Counted from the stretch's first letter, positions 18,181 to 27,555 are shown. The stretch is 32,449 bases of DNA from Saprospiraceae bacterium (GCA_013002625.1 JABDJE010000286.1:1-32449), one strand, 5' to 3'. Made by a program: numbers and translations. Notes: a model not told the origin generated them from the letters alone.

Positions 18181-21100
18181 ATGAAGTATTTGAACAGTAC
18201 CGTGTTATCATGGTCTAGAAGTATTGTGATATTAACTACCTTGTTATTGGTTATCACATCTTCCAATTTCTCTTACGCACAATGTTCACTCGCTTGTAAC
18301 GGAAGTACGCAAGTCTCTCTTGACGTTAATTGTGAAGCAGAAATAACACCAGAAATGATTCTTAACGATCAAAACACCTCGTGTCCATCAGGTGATTTCT
18401 ACGTTGAGGTCTACACCCAATATAACGATATACCTACAAGTCCGGTTGTAACTGGATATTATATGGGACAAACCATTATAGCTGAAGTTATCGATGACAA
18501 CAGTGGTAATTCTTGTTGGGGATATATTACAATAGAAGATAAGTTGGGACCAATTATTGACTTTTGTCCAGTTGATCCTATTGAAGTAGCATGCAGTGAC
18601 TTATCAGCTTATGAAGGTCCAACTTTTATTGATGCTTGTGAAGGTCCAGTGGATCCAATCCTTATATCAGAGACTATTACGCCATTAAGTTGTGATGATG
18701 ACTATATCAAGGAAATTACAAGAATATATACTGCTGTTGACAGTAAAGGATATTACGCACCTCAGTGCACAATTACCTATCTATTGTTAAGAATTGATTT
18801 TGACGATGTAATCTGTCCTGATAATTATACCATTTACGATGATAATTCTTTGAATTGTGACGGTACTTGGAAAGATGGTCAGGACCCAGGTAATTTTGAT
18901 ACAGACACTAACGGTGATGGTATTTTAGATAAAGATGTATTCTGGGATGATAATGGTAATAATTATCCTGATCCTGAAGAAGTTGGAGTTCCTGTGATTG
19001 TATTGAACAATACTGTTATACCTACGTCAGGTGATTATCTGGCCTTATACCCTTATCCAGATATTTATTGTAATTCAGCAGTAACATTTGATGATTTTGA
19101 GTTGCCTCAAGTAGGTTGTTCTAGAAAGATTATGAGATCATGGATCTTAAGAGAATGGCACTGTAATGGTGAAGTAAATGATACCTGCCTTCAAATCATT
19201 GAAATATTTGATGATGAGGCACCGGAGGTTGTTTGTCCTCCGTCAATTCAAGTAACTACGAATACCCTTACGGGTCCTACAAATAGTCACTACGGTGATG
19301 TAACATGTGGCGCAACGCTACAATTGCCATTACCTGGTGCTACGGATAATTGTTCTTCTATGATTTCCTATGATCTTGATTATCCTGGTGGATTTGAAAA
19401 ATATTATGACGGTACTAAGGCTATAACCCTGTCCATGGGCTACAATATTGTAACCTATACAGTGTATGATGAATGTTATAACAGTGAAACATGTGATGTT
19501 GTAGTAGAAGTAATCGATAACACGCCTCCTGTAGCTGTGTGTGATCAATTTACGGTTGTAAGCTTAACAACAGGCGGCCAAGCTAAAGTAAATGCAACCT
19601 CATTTGATGACGGGTCGTACGATGATTGTAAAGATCACTGTATGCTGGTTAGAAGAATGGATAATGCTGGATGTGAGTGCCATGTTCCAACCTTTTGTAA
19701 TCTTGATTATCTAGGAGAATATGAAGGAAGCTATTACTATGTTTCAACCTATGAAATAACAGCAGATATAGCAAAATCTAGAGCTGCAGCCTACGGTGGA
19801 ACATTAGCGATCTTTGATACATATGCAGAAGAGTCTTGGGTAGTTTCTGAAGCAAGAAAAAAGAATGCAGATGGCGAGTTTTGGATTGGTTTAAAATCTT
19901 TCGGTGCGGGTTGGTTATGGGATGACCATAGCTCTGTATTGTACAACAACTGGGATTACCTTCAACCTACTTACAACCCAGAAGAAGATTGTGTATTTGT
20001 AAATGAAAATGATAAGTGGGAAAACTCAGTATGCCACAACGATCAATATTACATTTTTGAAATAAAAAATATCTGTGGATTCAGTGAGACTGCAACATTC
20101 TGTTGTAGTGATGTAGGAAATGACAATATGGTTGTATTCAGAGTAGTTGACGTATTTGGTAACTACAATGATTGTATGGTTAGCGTTGATGTTCAGGATA
20201 AGCTGGCACCAACAGTAGTATGTCCACTTGATCAAACTGTTAATTGTGATGCACCATTTGATATTAATAATCTTGGATTATTGTATGGTGAAGCATCGGT
20301 ATTAGATGATTGTGGTGCTACAGTGAGCGATTCAATCGTGGATGAACTCAACCAATGTAGTATTGGTGAGATTACGAGAATATTTACAGCGACTGATAAT
20401 GGTGGAAGACAATCTACTTGTAAGCAAATATTGACATTTGAAAAACCAGACTATGGATATAATCTTGGAGACCTTGTGGTTTGCCCTAGAGACACCACCA
20501 TATTCGGATGTGATGCTCCTGAAGATCTAGGCCCGGATGTATTGGGTTATCCAGGACTACCTGTAGATAACTGCGCATTGGTAGGCGCTGATTGGGATGA
20601 TGAAGTGTTTACCTTTAATAACTTCAATGGTGATGCTTGCTTCAAAATCTTAAGACACTGGGAAATTATCGATTGGTGTGAGCAAGATCCAAAAACGGGA
20701 TTATTTCCTGTGTATCCTTGTCAGCAAGTAATAAAGATATCTAACAGTGTTAGACCAGAGTTTACTATGTCTTGTGACACTATCGATGTATGTACGTATG
20801 ACTCTGACTGTAATAACGGGTTCGTAGAATTGGTTATGACAGGTGAAGATGATTGTACTGAAGATGAGAATCTAAGATGGAGATATAAGATATATGCTGG
20901 AGAATTGGGTGTTGGACCTTATTCTTTAACCGGCACTCCTTTTCTTGAATATTCAGGCGTAGGAGATTCTATCAACGCAAGTGGAACGTATCCGGTTGGA
21001 ACGCATGTGATACAATGGACATTCTTTGATAAGTGTGGTAATGCTTCTACTTGTAATCAGACATTTAGTATTACAAATTGTAAAGCACCAACTGCATACT

Positions 21101-22662
21101 GTATCAGTGGACTAGCAGTGGACTTAATGCCGGTAGACTCTGATAATGATGGAGACATTGATTTCGGAATGATTGAATTATGGGCCAGTGACTTTGATGC
21201 AGGGAGTTTCCACACATGTGACTTCTATGAAGTTCTGTTATCTTTTTCACCTGACACATCAGAAAGAAATAAGGTTTATACGTGTGATGATCGATTGCTT
21301 GAAGCAGATGAAAATGGAAATGTAGAAGTAGAAATTTGGGCGACAATAGTAGATCAGGCAGGTAATTTGATACAATCCTATTGTGAAACATACATCAATA
21401 TTCAAGATAACATGAATGCATGTGTGGGTCAATCTGATGTACGGGTTGATGTAGATGGTATTATTTACACAGAAGACCTTGAAACTGTTGAGGCGATTGA
21501 TGTTAGTCTGGAAGGAAGTGAATTTGATTACAGCACAGAACAAGATGGTTCTTATGCTTTCCCTAATATGCCTACGGGCGGGGACTATGTAATCGATCCA
21601 TATAGTAATAATGCTCCATTAAACGGAGTATCAACTTTAGATATTCTAGAAATTCAAAAGCATATTCTAGGAATAGAAAGACTAACATCTCCTTACAAAA
21701 TAATTGCGGCTGATGTTAACAAAGACAATGAATTAACATCAGTTGACTTGATCGAATTAAGAAAATTGATTCTTGGGATTTACAGTGATTTACCAAATAA
21801 TGATTCTTGGAGATTTGTTGATAAAGCTTACATATTCCAAGATCCTTTAAGTCCTCTTGAAGAGTTGTTTACCGAGGACTATGAAATTGTAAATCTGAAT
21901 ACTGATATGCATGTTGACTTCATCGCAGTGAAAGTTGGAGATGTGAACAGCACAGCAGAAATAAAATCTGGTGAGACTGTTGAAGGCAGATCAGCTGGTG
22001 TAATGGAAATGACTTATGAAGTGGGTGAGCTTACCGAAGGAGATATTGTCAGAATTCCGGTTGTATTAACATCAGATGCAATATCAGGATATCAATTTGA
22101 TTTGACATATGATAACAATGCTTTAGAAATACTTGACATTAATGGCGTAGAGACAGATTTCAATACTTCAAACTATAACAAATCAAGTGTTAACAGCATA
22201 GCCATCAGTTATCATAATACAGTTCCTGTTGAGCAGGGTACGGCATTGTTCGAAATAGTAGCACGTGCTAAAACAACAACAGAGGCTCAGGATATTTTAA
22301 ACATTGGAAATACGGTTGTGAAAGCGGAAGCTTATGCGCAAAAGCAAATATTGCAACCTTCAATTAGCAATGTAGGCGTTCCTGTTGAACCAGTGGCATC
22401 AACATTTGTATTGAACCAGAATTCACCTAACCCATTCCAGTCAATGACACAGGTTGACTTTGTATTGGAGCAGGATGAATTTGCAACGATTAATGTACAT
22501 GATGTTCACGGTAAACTGATAGCTGAATACAATGGTCAATACAATAAAGGATTGAATTCAATCCAGATTAATGCCAAAGAGCTTGGAGCTACTGGTGTAT
22601 TGTATTTGACGTTACAAACAGACACAAATACGGCATCAATTAAGATGGTCGTGATAAAATAA
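18181..22662 (+). CDS. Giant Cys-rich surface protein (1493 aa): HYR/Ig-like modules, C-type lectin-like domain, dockerin-like domain, cohesin-like domain, T9SS type A sorting domain
   Basis: N-terminal hydrophobic signal ending ...NFSYAQC; CTLD; R.W..IDWC module; dockerin-like domain; C-term LNQNSPNPFQSMTQVDF...ASIKMVVIK. Confidence 0.92.
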   Translation: MKYLNSTVLSWSRSIVILTTLLLVITSSNFSYAQCSLACNGSTQVSLDVNCEAEITPEMILNDQNTSCPSGDFYVEVYTQYNDIPTSPVVTGYYMGQTIIAEVIDDNSGNSCWGYITIEDKLGPIIDFCPVDPIEVACSDLSAYEGPTFIDACEGPVDPILISETITPLSCDDDYIKEITRIYTAVDSKGYYAPQCTITYLLLRIDFDDVICPDNYTIYDDNSLNCDGTWKDGQDPGNFDTDTNGDGILDKDVFWDDNGNNYPDPEEVGVPVIVLNNTVIPTSGDYLALYPYPDIYCNSAVTFDDFELPQVGCSRKIMRSWILREWHCNGEVNDTCLQIIEIFDDEAPEVVCPPSIQVTTNTLTGPTNSHYGDVTCGATLQLPLPGATDNCSSMISYDLDYPGGFEKYYDGTKAITLSMGYNIVTYTVYDECYNSETCDVVVEVIDNTPPVAVCDQFTVVSLTTGGQAKVNATSFDDGSYDDCKDHCMLVRRMDNAGCECHVPTFCNLDYLGEYEGSYYYVSTYEITADIAKSRAAAYGGTLAIFDTYAEESWVVSEARKKNADGEFWIGLKSFGAGWLWDDHSSVLYNNWDYLQPTYNPEEDCVFVNENDKWENSVCHNDQYYIFEIKNICGFSETATFCCSDVGNDNMVVFRVVDVFGNYNDCMVSVDVQDKLAPTVVCPLDQTVNCDAPFDINNLGLLYGEASVLDDCGATVSDSIVDELNQCSIGEITRIFTATDNGGRQSTCKQILTFEKPDYGYNLGDLVVCPRDTTIFGCDAPEDLGPDVLGYPGLPVDNCALVGADWDDEVFTFNNFNGDACFKILRHWEIIDWCEQDPKTGLFPVYPCQQVIKISNSVRPEFTMSCDTIDVCTYDSDCNNGFVELVMTGEDDCTEDENLRWRYKIYAGELGVGPYSLTGTPFLEYSGVGDSINASGTYPVGTHVIQWTFFDKCGNASTCNQTFSITNCKAPTAYCISGLAVDLMPVDSDNDGDIDFGMIELWASDFDAGSFHTCDFYEVLLSFSPDTSERNKVYTCDDRLLEADENGNVEVEIWATIVDQAGNLIQSYCETYINIQDNMNACVGQSDVRVDVDGIIYTEDLETVEAIDVSLEGSEFDYSTEQDGSYAFPNMPTGGDYVIDPYSNNAPLNGVSTLDILEIQKHILGIERLTSPYKIIAADVNKDNELTSVDLIELRKLILGIYSDLPNNDSWRFVDKAYIFQDPLSPLEELFTEDYEIVNLNTDMHVDFIAVKVGDVNSTAEIKSGETVEGRSAGVMEMTYEVGELTEGDIVRIPVVLTSDAISGYQFDLTYDNNALEILDINGVETDFNTSNYNKSSVNSIAISYHNTVPVEQGTALFEIVARAKTTTEAQDILNIGNTVVKAEAYAQKQILQPSISNVGVPVEPVASTFVLNQNSPNPFQSMTQVDFVLEQDEFATINVHDVHGKLIAEYNGQYNKGLNSIQINAKELGATGVLYLTLQTDTNTASIKMVVIK
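19696..20070 (+). other. C-type lectin-like domain (CTLD)
   Basis: GSYYYVSTYEITADIAKSRAAAYGGTLAIFDTYAEESWVVSEARKKNADGEFWIGLKSFGAGWLWDDHSSVLYNNWDYLQPTYNPEEDCVFVNENDKWENSVCHNDQYYIFEIK: WIGL, NW...P, EDCV and KW.. hallmarks. Confidence 0.85.
21607..21822 (+). other. Dockerin-like domain (72 aa)
   Basis: NNAPLNGVSTLDILEIQKHILGIERLTSPYKIIAADVNKDNELTSVDLIELRKLILGIYSDLPNNDSWRFVD. Confidence 0.77.
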
Positions 22663-22689
22663 ATTTAAGAATTACTGTTTTTGGGATGG

Positions 22690-22729
22690 GGCCCCTCTCC
22701 AAAGAGTTGGAGGGGGTCTTTTTTTTTAT
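22690..22729 (+). terminator. Intrinsic terminator of the 1493-aa gene
   Basis: GCCCCTCTCCAA-AGAG-TTGGAGGGGGTC stem-loop followed by a long T tract. Confidence 0.85.
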
Positions 22730-22763
22730 TGAACTTTTATGTTCCTGATTGAATTGTATTGAT

Positions 22764-23174
22764 GTGTCAAGAATAATCGGAATAGACTATGGAATTAAGA
22801 AGTGCGGTATCGCAGTTACTGATCCAATGCAAATTATTGTTAATCCTCTAAAAACAGTGAAGACAAGTAGTTTGCTCAATTTTTTAAAGACCTACATCGG
22901 TGAAGAAAATGTGAGTAAATGTGTATTTGGACTTCCTAGTCATCTAGATGGCAATCCCACCTATGTTGTGGAACATATTCATAATTTTGTAACTCATTTA
23001 AAAAAATCGTTTCCCAAGTTGGAAGTAGACTTTCAAGACGAGAATTATACTTCTAAAGAAGCCAAGGAAATAATTTTACAATCCGGTTTGTCTAAAAAAC
23101 AAAGACAGGATAAATCAAGGTTGGATAAAATAAGTGCTGTATTAATTTTACAGAGATATTTAAAACATATTTAA
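22764..23174 (+). CDS. ruvX: Putative Holliday junction resolvase RuvX/YqgF
   Basis: RIIGIDYGIKKCGIAVTDPMQIIVNPL...VFGLPSHLDGNP...DENYTSKEAKEI...DKISAVLILQRYL. Track starts at a TTG (22749); GTG at 22764 gives the family-typical MSRIIGIDYG start. Confidence 0.9.
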   Translation: MSRIIGIDYGIKKCGIAVTDPMQIIVNPLKTVKTSSLLNFLKTYIGEENVSKCVFGLPSHLDGNPTYVVEHIHNFVTHLKKSFPKLEVDFQDENYTSKEAKEIILQSGLSKKQRQDKSRLDKISAVLILQRYLKHI

Positions 23175-23178
23175 AAGA

Positions 23179-23739
23179 ATGATTTTACCGATTTATGCCT
23201 ATGGTCAGGCTGTTCTAAAAAAAGTAGCAAAAGATATTGACCAGGAGTTTGAAGAGCTGAACACATTGATTGAAAATATGTGGGAAACTATGTATAATGC
23301 TAAAGGCATTGGACTGGCTGCACCTCAAATTGGGAAAAGTCTGCGATTGTTTTTAGTCGATACAAAACAGATTGAGGATGATGAAAAGGAGTTTGAAGGA
23401 ATCAAACGGGCATTTATTAATGCTCAGATAATAAAAGAAGAGGGTAATGAAGAATCATTTGAAGAGGGATGTCTAAGTATTCCAGATATCAGGGGAGATG
23501 TTAACCGGCCTTCTATCGTTCATATTAAATATATGGATGAGGCTTTCAATGAACACGAAGAGGTATTTGAAGGTATCAACGCCCGCGTCATTCAACATGA
23601 ATATGATCATATCGAGGGCAAATTGTTCACTGAAAAATTGCTGCCTCTGAGAAAGCGCCTAATCAAACGGAAGCTTGAAAACATCAAAAAAGGGAAAGTA
23701 CACGTTGATTACAGAATGCGATTTGCAATTAAGAAATAA
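23179..23739 (+). CDS. def: Peptide deformylase
   Basis: Motifs GIGLAAPQIG, EEGCLSIPDIRG and QHEYDHIEGKLF. Confidence 0.97.
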   Translation: MILPIYAYGQAVLKKVAKDIDQEFEELNTLIENMWETMYNAKGIGLAAPQIGKSLRLFLVDTKQIEDDEKEFEGIKRAFINAQIIKEEGNEESFEEGCLSIPDIRGDVNRPSIVHIKYMDEAFNEHEEVFEGINARVIQHEYDHIEGKLFTEKLLPLRKRLIKRKLENIKKGKVHVDYRMRFAIKK

Positions 23740-24378
23740 TTATTTTCTGCCAAAGTCAGCGGGAATCTCACCCCATCTTTCAGTATCCCATTTGATTATT
23801 TCATTTGAATAATCATTGTTTTTCAACCACTTAATAGCGCGCTCTAAAAGAACAAATATCTTTCTGTTCTTCTGCGTTTGTTTCAAAGTAGTTTTTACGC
23901 GTTTATTTTTCAACCAGCTTAACCCGGTTCTTGAATCTGTGTAAATGGCTCTTTTGTCATTGTTTTTCTTCATTAAGGCCAAGGCATGGACGAGTGCTAG
24001 AAATTCACCAATATTATTCGTGCCATCTTCAAAAGGCCCCATTCTGAATATTTCTTCATGCGTCTGCGTATGTACGCCCCTATACTCCATGATCCCCGGA
24101 TTGCGACTGCAGGCTGCATCTACACTGATACTATCGAAGTTGATTTCACTTGAATAAGCCTTGGGGTCTTTTGGCGTTTTATGTGCATTGCGTTTAGTTT
24201 TTATATATCCACGCGCACTTTGTCCAAATGCTTCTTCTGCTTCTATCAGGGTTTTAAATCCTTTGTATTTTGCGTTTGGAAATCCAGTAATTTGTACCTG
24301 CGTGTCTTTCCAATTATCATAAATACCAGGGTTTTGACCAACCCAGACTACATAATATTTATTTTTGCTTTTTGCCAT
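23740..24378 (-). CDS. Ribonuclease H family protein with N-terminal viroplasmin/RNase H-binding domain
   Basis: MAKSKNKYYVVWVGQNPGIYDNWKDTQVQITGFPNAKYKGFKTLIEAEEAFG (binding domain), then SISVDAACSRNPGIMEYRGV...GTNNIGEFLALVHAL...IYTDSRTGLSWL...WDTERWGEIPADFGRK. Confidence 0.92.
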   Translation of the reverse strand: MAKSKNKYYVVWVGQNPGIYDNWKDTQVQITGFPNAKYKGFKTLIEAEEAFGQSARGYIKTKRNAHKTPKDPKAYSSEINFDSISVDAACSRNPGIMEYRGVHTQTHEEIFRMGPFEDGTNNIGEFLALVHALALMKKNNDKRAIYTDSRTGLSWLKNKRVKTTLKQTQKNRKIFVLLERAIKWLKNNDYSNEIIKWDTERWGEIPADFGRK

Positions 24379-24389
24379 AAACTAAAGAG

Positions 24390-25157
24390 ATGTTAATTGA
24401 TACACATGCCCATTTATATTTAGATGCATTTGATGATGACATAGATGAAATCATTCAAAGGTCTAAAGATAACAATGTGAAAATGATATTCCTTCCAAAC
24501 ATAGATTCAGGAACTACAGAAGCGATGAATATACTTGCTGATCGTTTTCCTGGGTTTTGTTTGCCGATGATAGGATTGCATCCATGTTCAGTAAAGGAAG
24601 ACTTTAAAGCTGAACTTGACCATCTTGTTGATGAATTAAAACAAGGTAAGTACTATGGAGTTGGAGAGACGGGTATAGATTTATACTGGGATGTAAGTTT
24701 TAAAGAACAGCAAATCGAAGCATTTGAATTTCAAATAGCTTTAGCAAAAGAGCATGGACTTCCGGTAATTATACATTCAAGAGATTCCCTTGATCTAACA
24801 ATTGAAATTATTGAAAAGCACCATAGTCCTGAATTAAAGGGCATATTTCATTGCTTTAATGGTAGTGTAGACCAAGCAAGACGAATTCAAAATATAAATT
24901 TCATGATGGGATTGGGAGGTGTTATAACCTTTAAGAATGCTAAAATGGACGATGTGCTCTCGTTTATGGATTCCAATAATATAGTGCTGGAAACCGATGC
25001 ACCATATTTATCGCCTGTTCCATATAGAGGCAAGCGCAATGAATCTTCCTATATACCATATGTAGCTGAAAAACTGGCAGAGGTAAAATCGATATCAATT
25101 CAAGAAGTGGAAACTTTTACGACACAAAATGCTAAAAGCCTGTTTGGTGTGTCTTAA
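24390..25157 (+). CDS. TatD family hydrolase (metal-dependent DNase)
   Basis: MLIDTHAHLYLDAFDDD, IGLHPCSVKEDF, YGVGETGIDLYWD, PVIIHSRDSLDLTIEII, GIFHCFNGS, LETDAPYLSPVPYRGKRNESSYIPYVAEKLAE. Confidence 0.96.
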   Translation: MLIDTHAHLYLDAFDDDIDEIIQRSKDNNVKMIFLPNIDSGTTEAMNILADRFPGFCLPMIGLHPCSVKEDFKAELDHLVDELKQGKYYGVGETGIDLYWDVSFKEQQIEAFEFQIALAKEHGLPVIIHSRDSLDLTIEIIEKHHSPELKGIFHCFNGSVDQARRIQNINFMMGLGGVITFKNAKMDDVLSFMDSNNIVLETDAPYLSPVPYRGKRNESSYIPYVAEKLAEVKSISIQEVETFTTQNAKSLFGVS

Positions 25158-25189
25158 TTAAGCAAATACATTAAATTTGTGACCGATTT

Positions 25190-25277
25190 GGAGAATTGGC
25201 CGAGTGGCTGAAGGCGCACGCTTGGAAAGCGTGTATACCTCAAAAGGGTATCGGGGGTTCGAATCCCTCATTCTCCG
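25190..25277 (+). tRNA. tRNA-Ser (anticodon GGA), CCA not encoded
   Basis: Acceptor GGAGAAT/ATTCTCC, anticodon loop CTTGGAAAG, long variable arm, T-loop GGTTCGAATCC; 88 nt. Confidence 0.96.
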
Positions 25278-25285
25278 CTAAAAAA

Positions 25286-25311
25286 GGCAGCACGTGTGCT
25301 GCCTTTTTTTT
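25286..25311 (+). terminator. Intrinsic terminator downstream of tRNA-Ser
   Basis: Perfect palindrome GGCAGCACGTGTGCTGCC followed by 8 T. Confidence 0.9.
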
Positions 25312-25723
25312 GAATCGTTGCAGATATAAGCATCAAGCATTTACTCAATAAAGCTGTAGCAACACAGTAGAATGGATGGTATTACTTTGTCACTATTAAT
25401 ATAGAAGTCAATTTATATAATAAATACAACAGTGAATATTTGCTTGAAGTAATACGATTTAGATATATATCAATTTTCAAAGACGCTGTACATTTTGCTT
25501 TAGCCTTAGATACCCTTTATCTTAAATATTATTTTGCGCTCACACCAGATTGAAATTCCTGCTCATCTACAATTAGAAGCACAAGAATTATTATTCGAGT
25601 ATTAATGATAACACGACAGAAAATTTGACATGTTTAATTATACTTCCTTTATAAATATTTATATTTTAGGGCTTTGAACCAATTTAATTAACTGACATAC
25701 TTATTATAGAAAAAGAAGTAATC

Positions 25724-26458
25724 ATGCGAAAGATCGTTCTAATTTGTTTTTTAATGCTCGGCATTAGTTTTTTGGGATTCTCTGATCTTGTAGCTCAAGA
25801 TGCAGCAGCAGAAGCATCAGGCGGAGGTGTTTTCCAAATATTGAAAGAAAAATTCATCGAGGGAGACTGGAAGTTTATGAGTTTGGTACTCATTACTTTG
25901 ATCTTGGGTCTTGCTTTTTGTATTGAAAGAATTATTACACTTAATATAGCAACAACCAATACTGATAAATTACTTAGCAATATTGATCAAAAATTAGCTG
26001 AAGGTGATTTAGATGGTGCTCAGGAAGTTGCACGTTCAACTGCTGGACCAACGGCAAGTGTACTGTACGAAGGATTAAGAAACGCAGGCAGTGGTCCTGA
26101 AGCTGTAGAAAAAGCTATCGTGTCTTATGGTTCTGTTCAAATGGGACTATTGGAAAAGGGTTTAGTTTGGATATCACTGTTTATCGCCATTGCTCCGATG
26201 TTAGGATTTATGGGTACGGTTATCGGTATGATTCAGGCTTTTGATAGGATTGAAGCAGTAGGTGACTTATCTCCTTCAGTTGTAGCGGGTGGTATTAAGG
26301 TTGCCCTACTAACAACTGTATTTGGTTTGATCGTGGCGATCATACTTCAAATATTTTATAACTATATCGTATCTAAGATTGACGGTATTGTAAATAAAAT
26401 GGAAGAGGCTTCAATTGGTCTTGTAGATGTAATGGCGAAGAACGGCCTATTTAAGTAA
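25724..26458 (+). CDS. MotA/TolQ/ExbB proton channel family protein
   Basis: Three TM segments with IAPMLGFMGTVIGMIQAFDRI and ALLTTVFGLIVAIILQIFYNYI motifs. Confidence 0.94.
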   Translation: MRKIVLICFLMLGISFLGFSDLVAQDAAAEASGGGVFQILKEKFIEGDWKFMSLVLITLILGLAFCIERIITLNIATTNTDKLLSNIDQKLAEGDLDGAQEVARSTAGPTASVLYEGLRNAGSGPEAVEKAIVSYGSVQMGLLEKGLVWISLFIAIAPMLGFMGTVIGMIQAFDRIEAVGDLSPSVVAGGIKVALLTTVFGLIVAIILQIFYNYIVSKIDGIVNKMEEASIGLVDVMAKNGLFK

Positions 26459-26479
26459 CAAGTTAAATACATTATAATT

Positions 26480-26977
26480 ATGTATAAATTACTAACACAG
26501 AAAGGTCAACTCTACGCATTACTATTAGGCATTCTATGTATTGCGATTGGAATGGGCTCCATAATTGGAGGGATTAATGGCGCAGGATATAGTACATCTG
26601 ATGATTTGAATCAGATTATGAAAAACAATGAGTCTGCATCATTTGATTTCTTTAATCCAGCTATTTCTATCGTTCTCGTACTAATATTAATTGCATTGGT
26701 GGCCTGGATAGCATTCAGTTTATATGCACTGATTAGCGATCCGAAAGGTTCATTGAAGTTCCTTATTGGTATTGCCATAATGCTGATATTTTTCTTTATA
26801 CTTTATTCAACTTCAGATGCAGAATCTACTGGAAGAATCGGTCAATTGGTTCAAAGGTTTAATGTCAATGACACCGTTTCGAAGTTAATAAGTGGAGGAG
26901 TGAAAACAGCAGTATTTGGTATTAGTGCCGGATTTTTAGGAGCTGTAGTATTAGAAATATACAATTTATTCAAGTAG
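26480..26977 (+). CDS. Conserved-type inner-membrane protein of ExbBD operon (165 aa), function unknown
   Basis: Multiple TM segments; lies between exbB-like and exbD-like genes with short gaps. Confidence 0.8.
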   Translation: MYKLLTQKGQLYALLLGILCIAIGMGSIIGGINGAGYSTSDDLNQIMKNNESASFDFFNPAISIVLVLILIALVAWIAFSLYALISDPKGSLKFLIGIAIMLIFFFILYSTSDAESTGRIGQLVQRFNVNDTVSKLISGGVKTAVFGISAGFLGAVVLEIYNLFK

Positions 26978-26992
26978 AAAATATATTGATCT

Positions 26993-27547
26993 ATGGCTAA
27001 AAAAAGCGCACGTGATCGAATGAGCAATGAGGTAAATGCCGGTTCAATGGCCGATATAGCCTTCCTATTGCTTATATTCTTCCTTGTAACAACAACAATT
27101 GATGTTGATAAGGGTGTGTTGGTTAAATTACCGCCTTGGTCAGAAGAACCACCTGAGGTTGAGAAAATGAAAACAAGAAACGTGTATTCTGTTCTTGTAA
27201 ATGCTCAGAATCAACTTTTGGTAAGAGGTGAACCTGCCAGTGTGAATAACCTACGCGATAACGCTAAAGAGTTCATTATGAACCCTCGAAAGCGCGAGGA
27301 TATGGCGGAAAAACCAACCAAAGCAATTATTTCTATTAAAAACGACAGAGGTACGAGTTACGAAACTTACCTGGAAGTATATAACGAACTTAAAGCTGCT
27401 TATAACGAATTGAGAAACGAAGAAGCTCAACGTAAATACGGCAAAGAGTTCGAATATTTAACCAGAGAACAACAAAGAGAAATTCGTTCGCGTATACCTT
27501 TGGTCATTTCTGAAGCTGAACCCACCAACTTTGGTGAAGAAAACTAG
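26993..27547 (+). CDS. ExbD/TolR family biopolymer transport protein
   Basis: NAGSMADIAFLLLIFFLVTTTIDVDKGV N-terminal TM with conserved Asp. Confidence 0.93.
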   Translation: MAKKSARDRMSNEVNAGSMADIAFLLLIFFLVTTTIDVDKGVLVKLPPWSEEPPEVEKMKTRNVYSVLVNAQNQLLVRGEPASVNNLRDNAKEFIMNPRKREDMAEKPTKAIISIKNDRGTSYETYLEVYNELKAAYNELRNEEAQRKYGKEFEYLTREQQREIRSRIPLVISEAEPTNFGEEN

Positions 27548-27555
27548 TGTAACAG

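Noticed and set aside
19696-20070. Diversity-generating retroelement using the CTLD as variable protein
   Set aside because: No reverse transcriptase ORF and no obvious template/variable repeat pair seen in the window; the CTLD is internal, not C-terminal.
1543-21822. Cellulosome locus
   Set aside because: Dockerin-like and cohesin-like domains are present but no glycoside hydrolase or carbohydrate-binding module family was recognisable besides the CTLD.
23945-24396. Plus-strand ORFs 23945-24157 and 24181-24396
   Set aside because: Antisense to the clearly recognisable RNase H family gene; no independent coding evidence.
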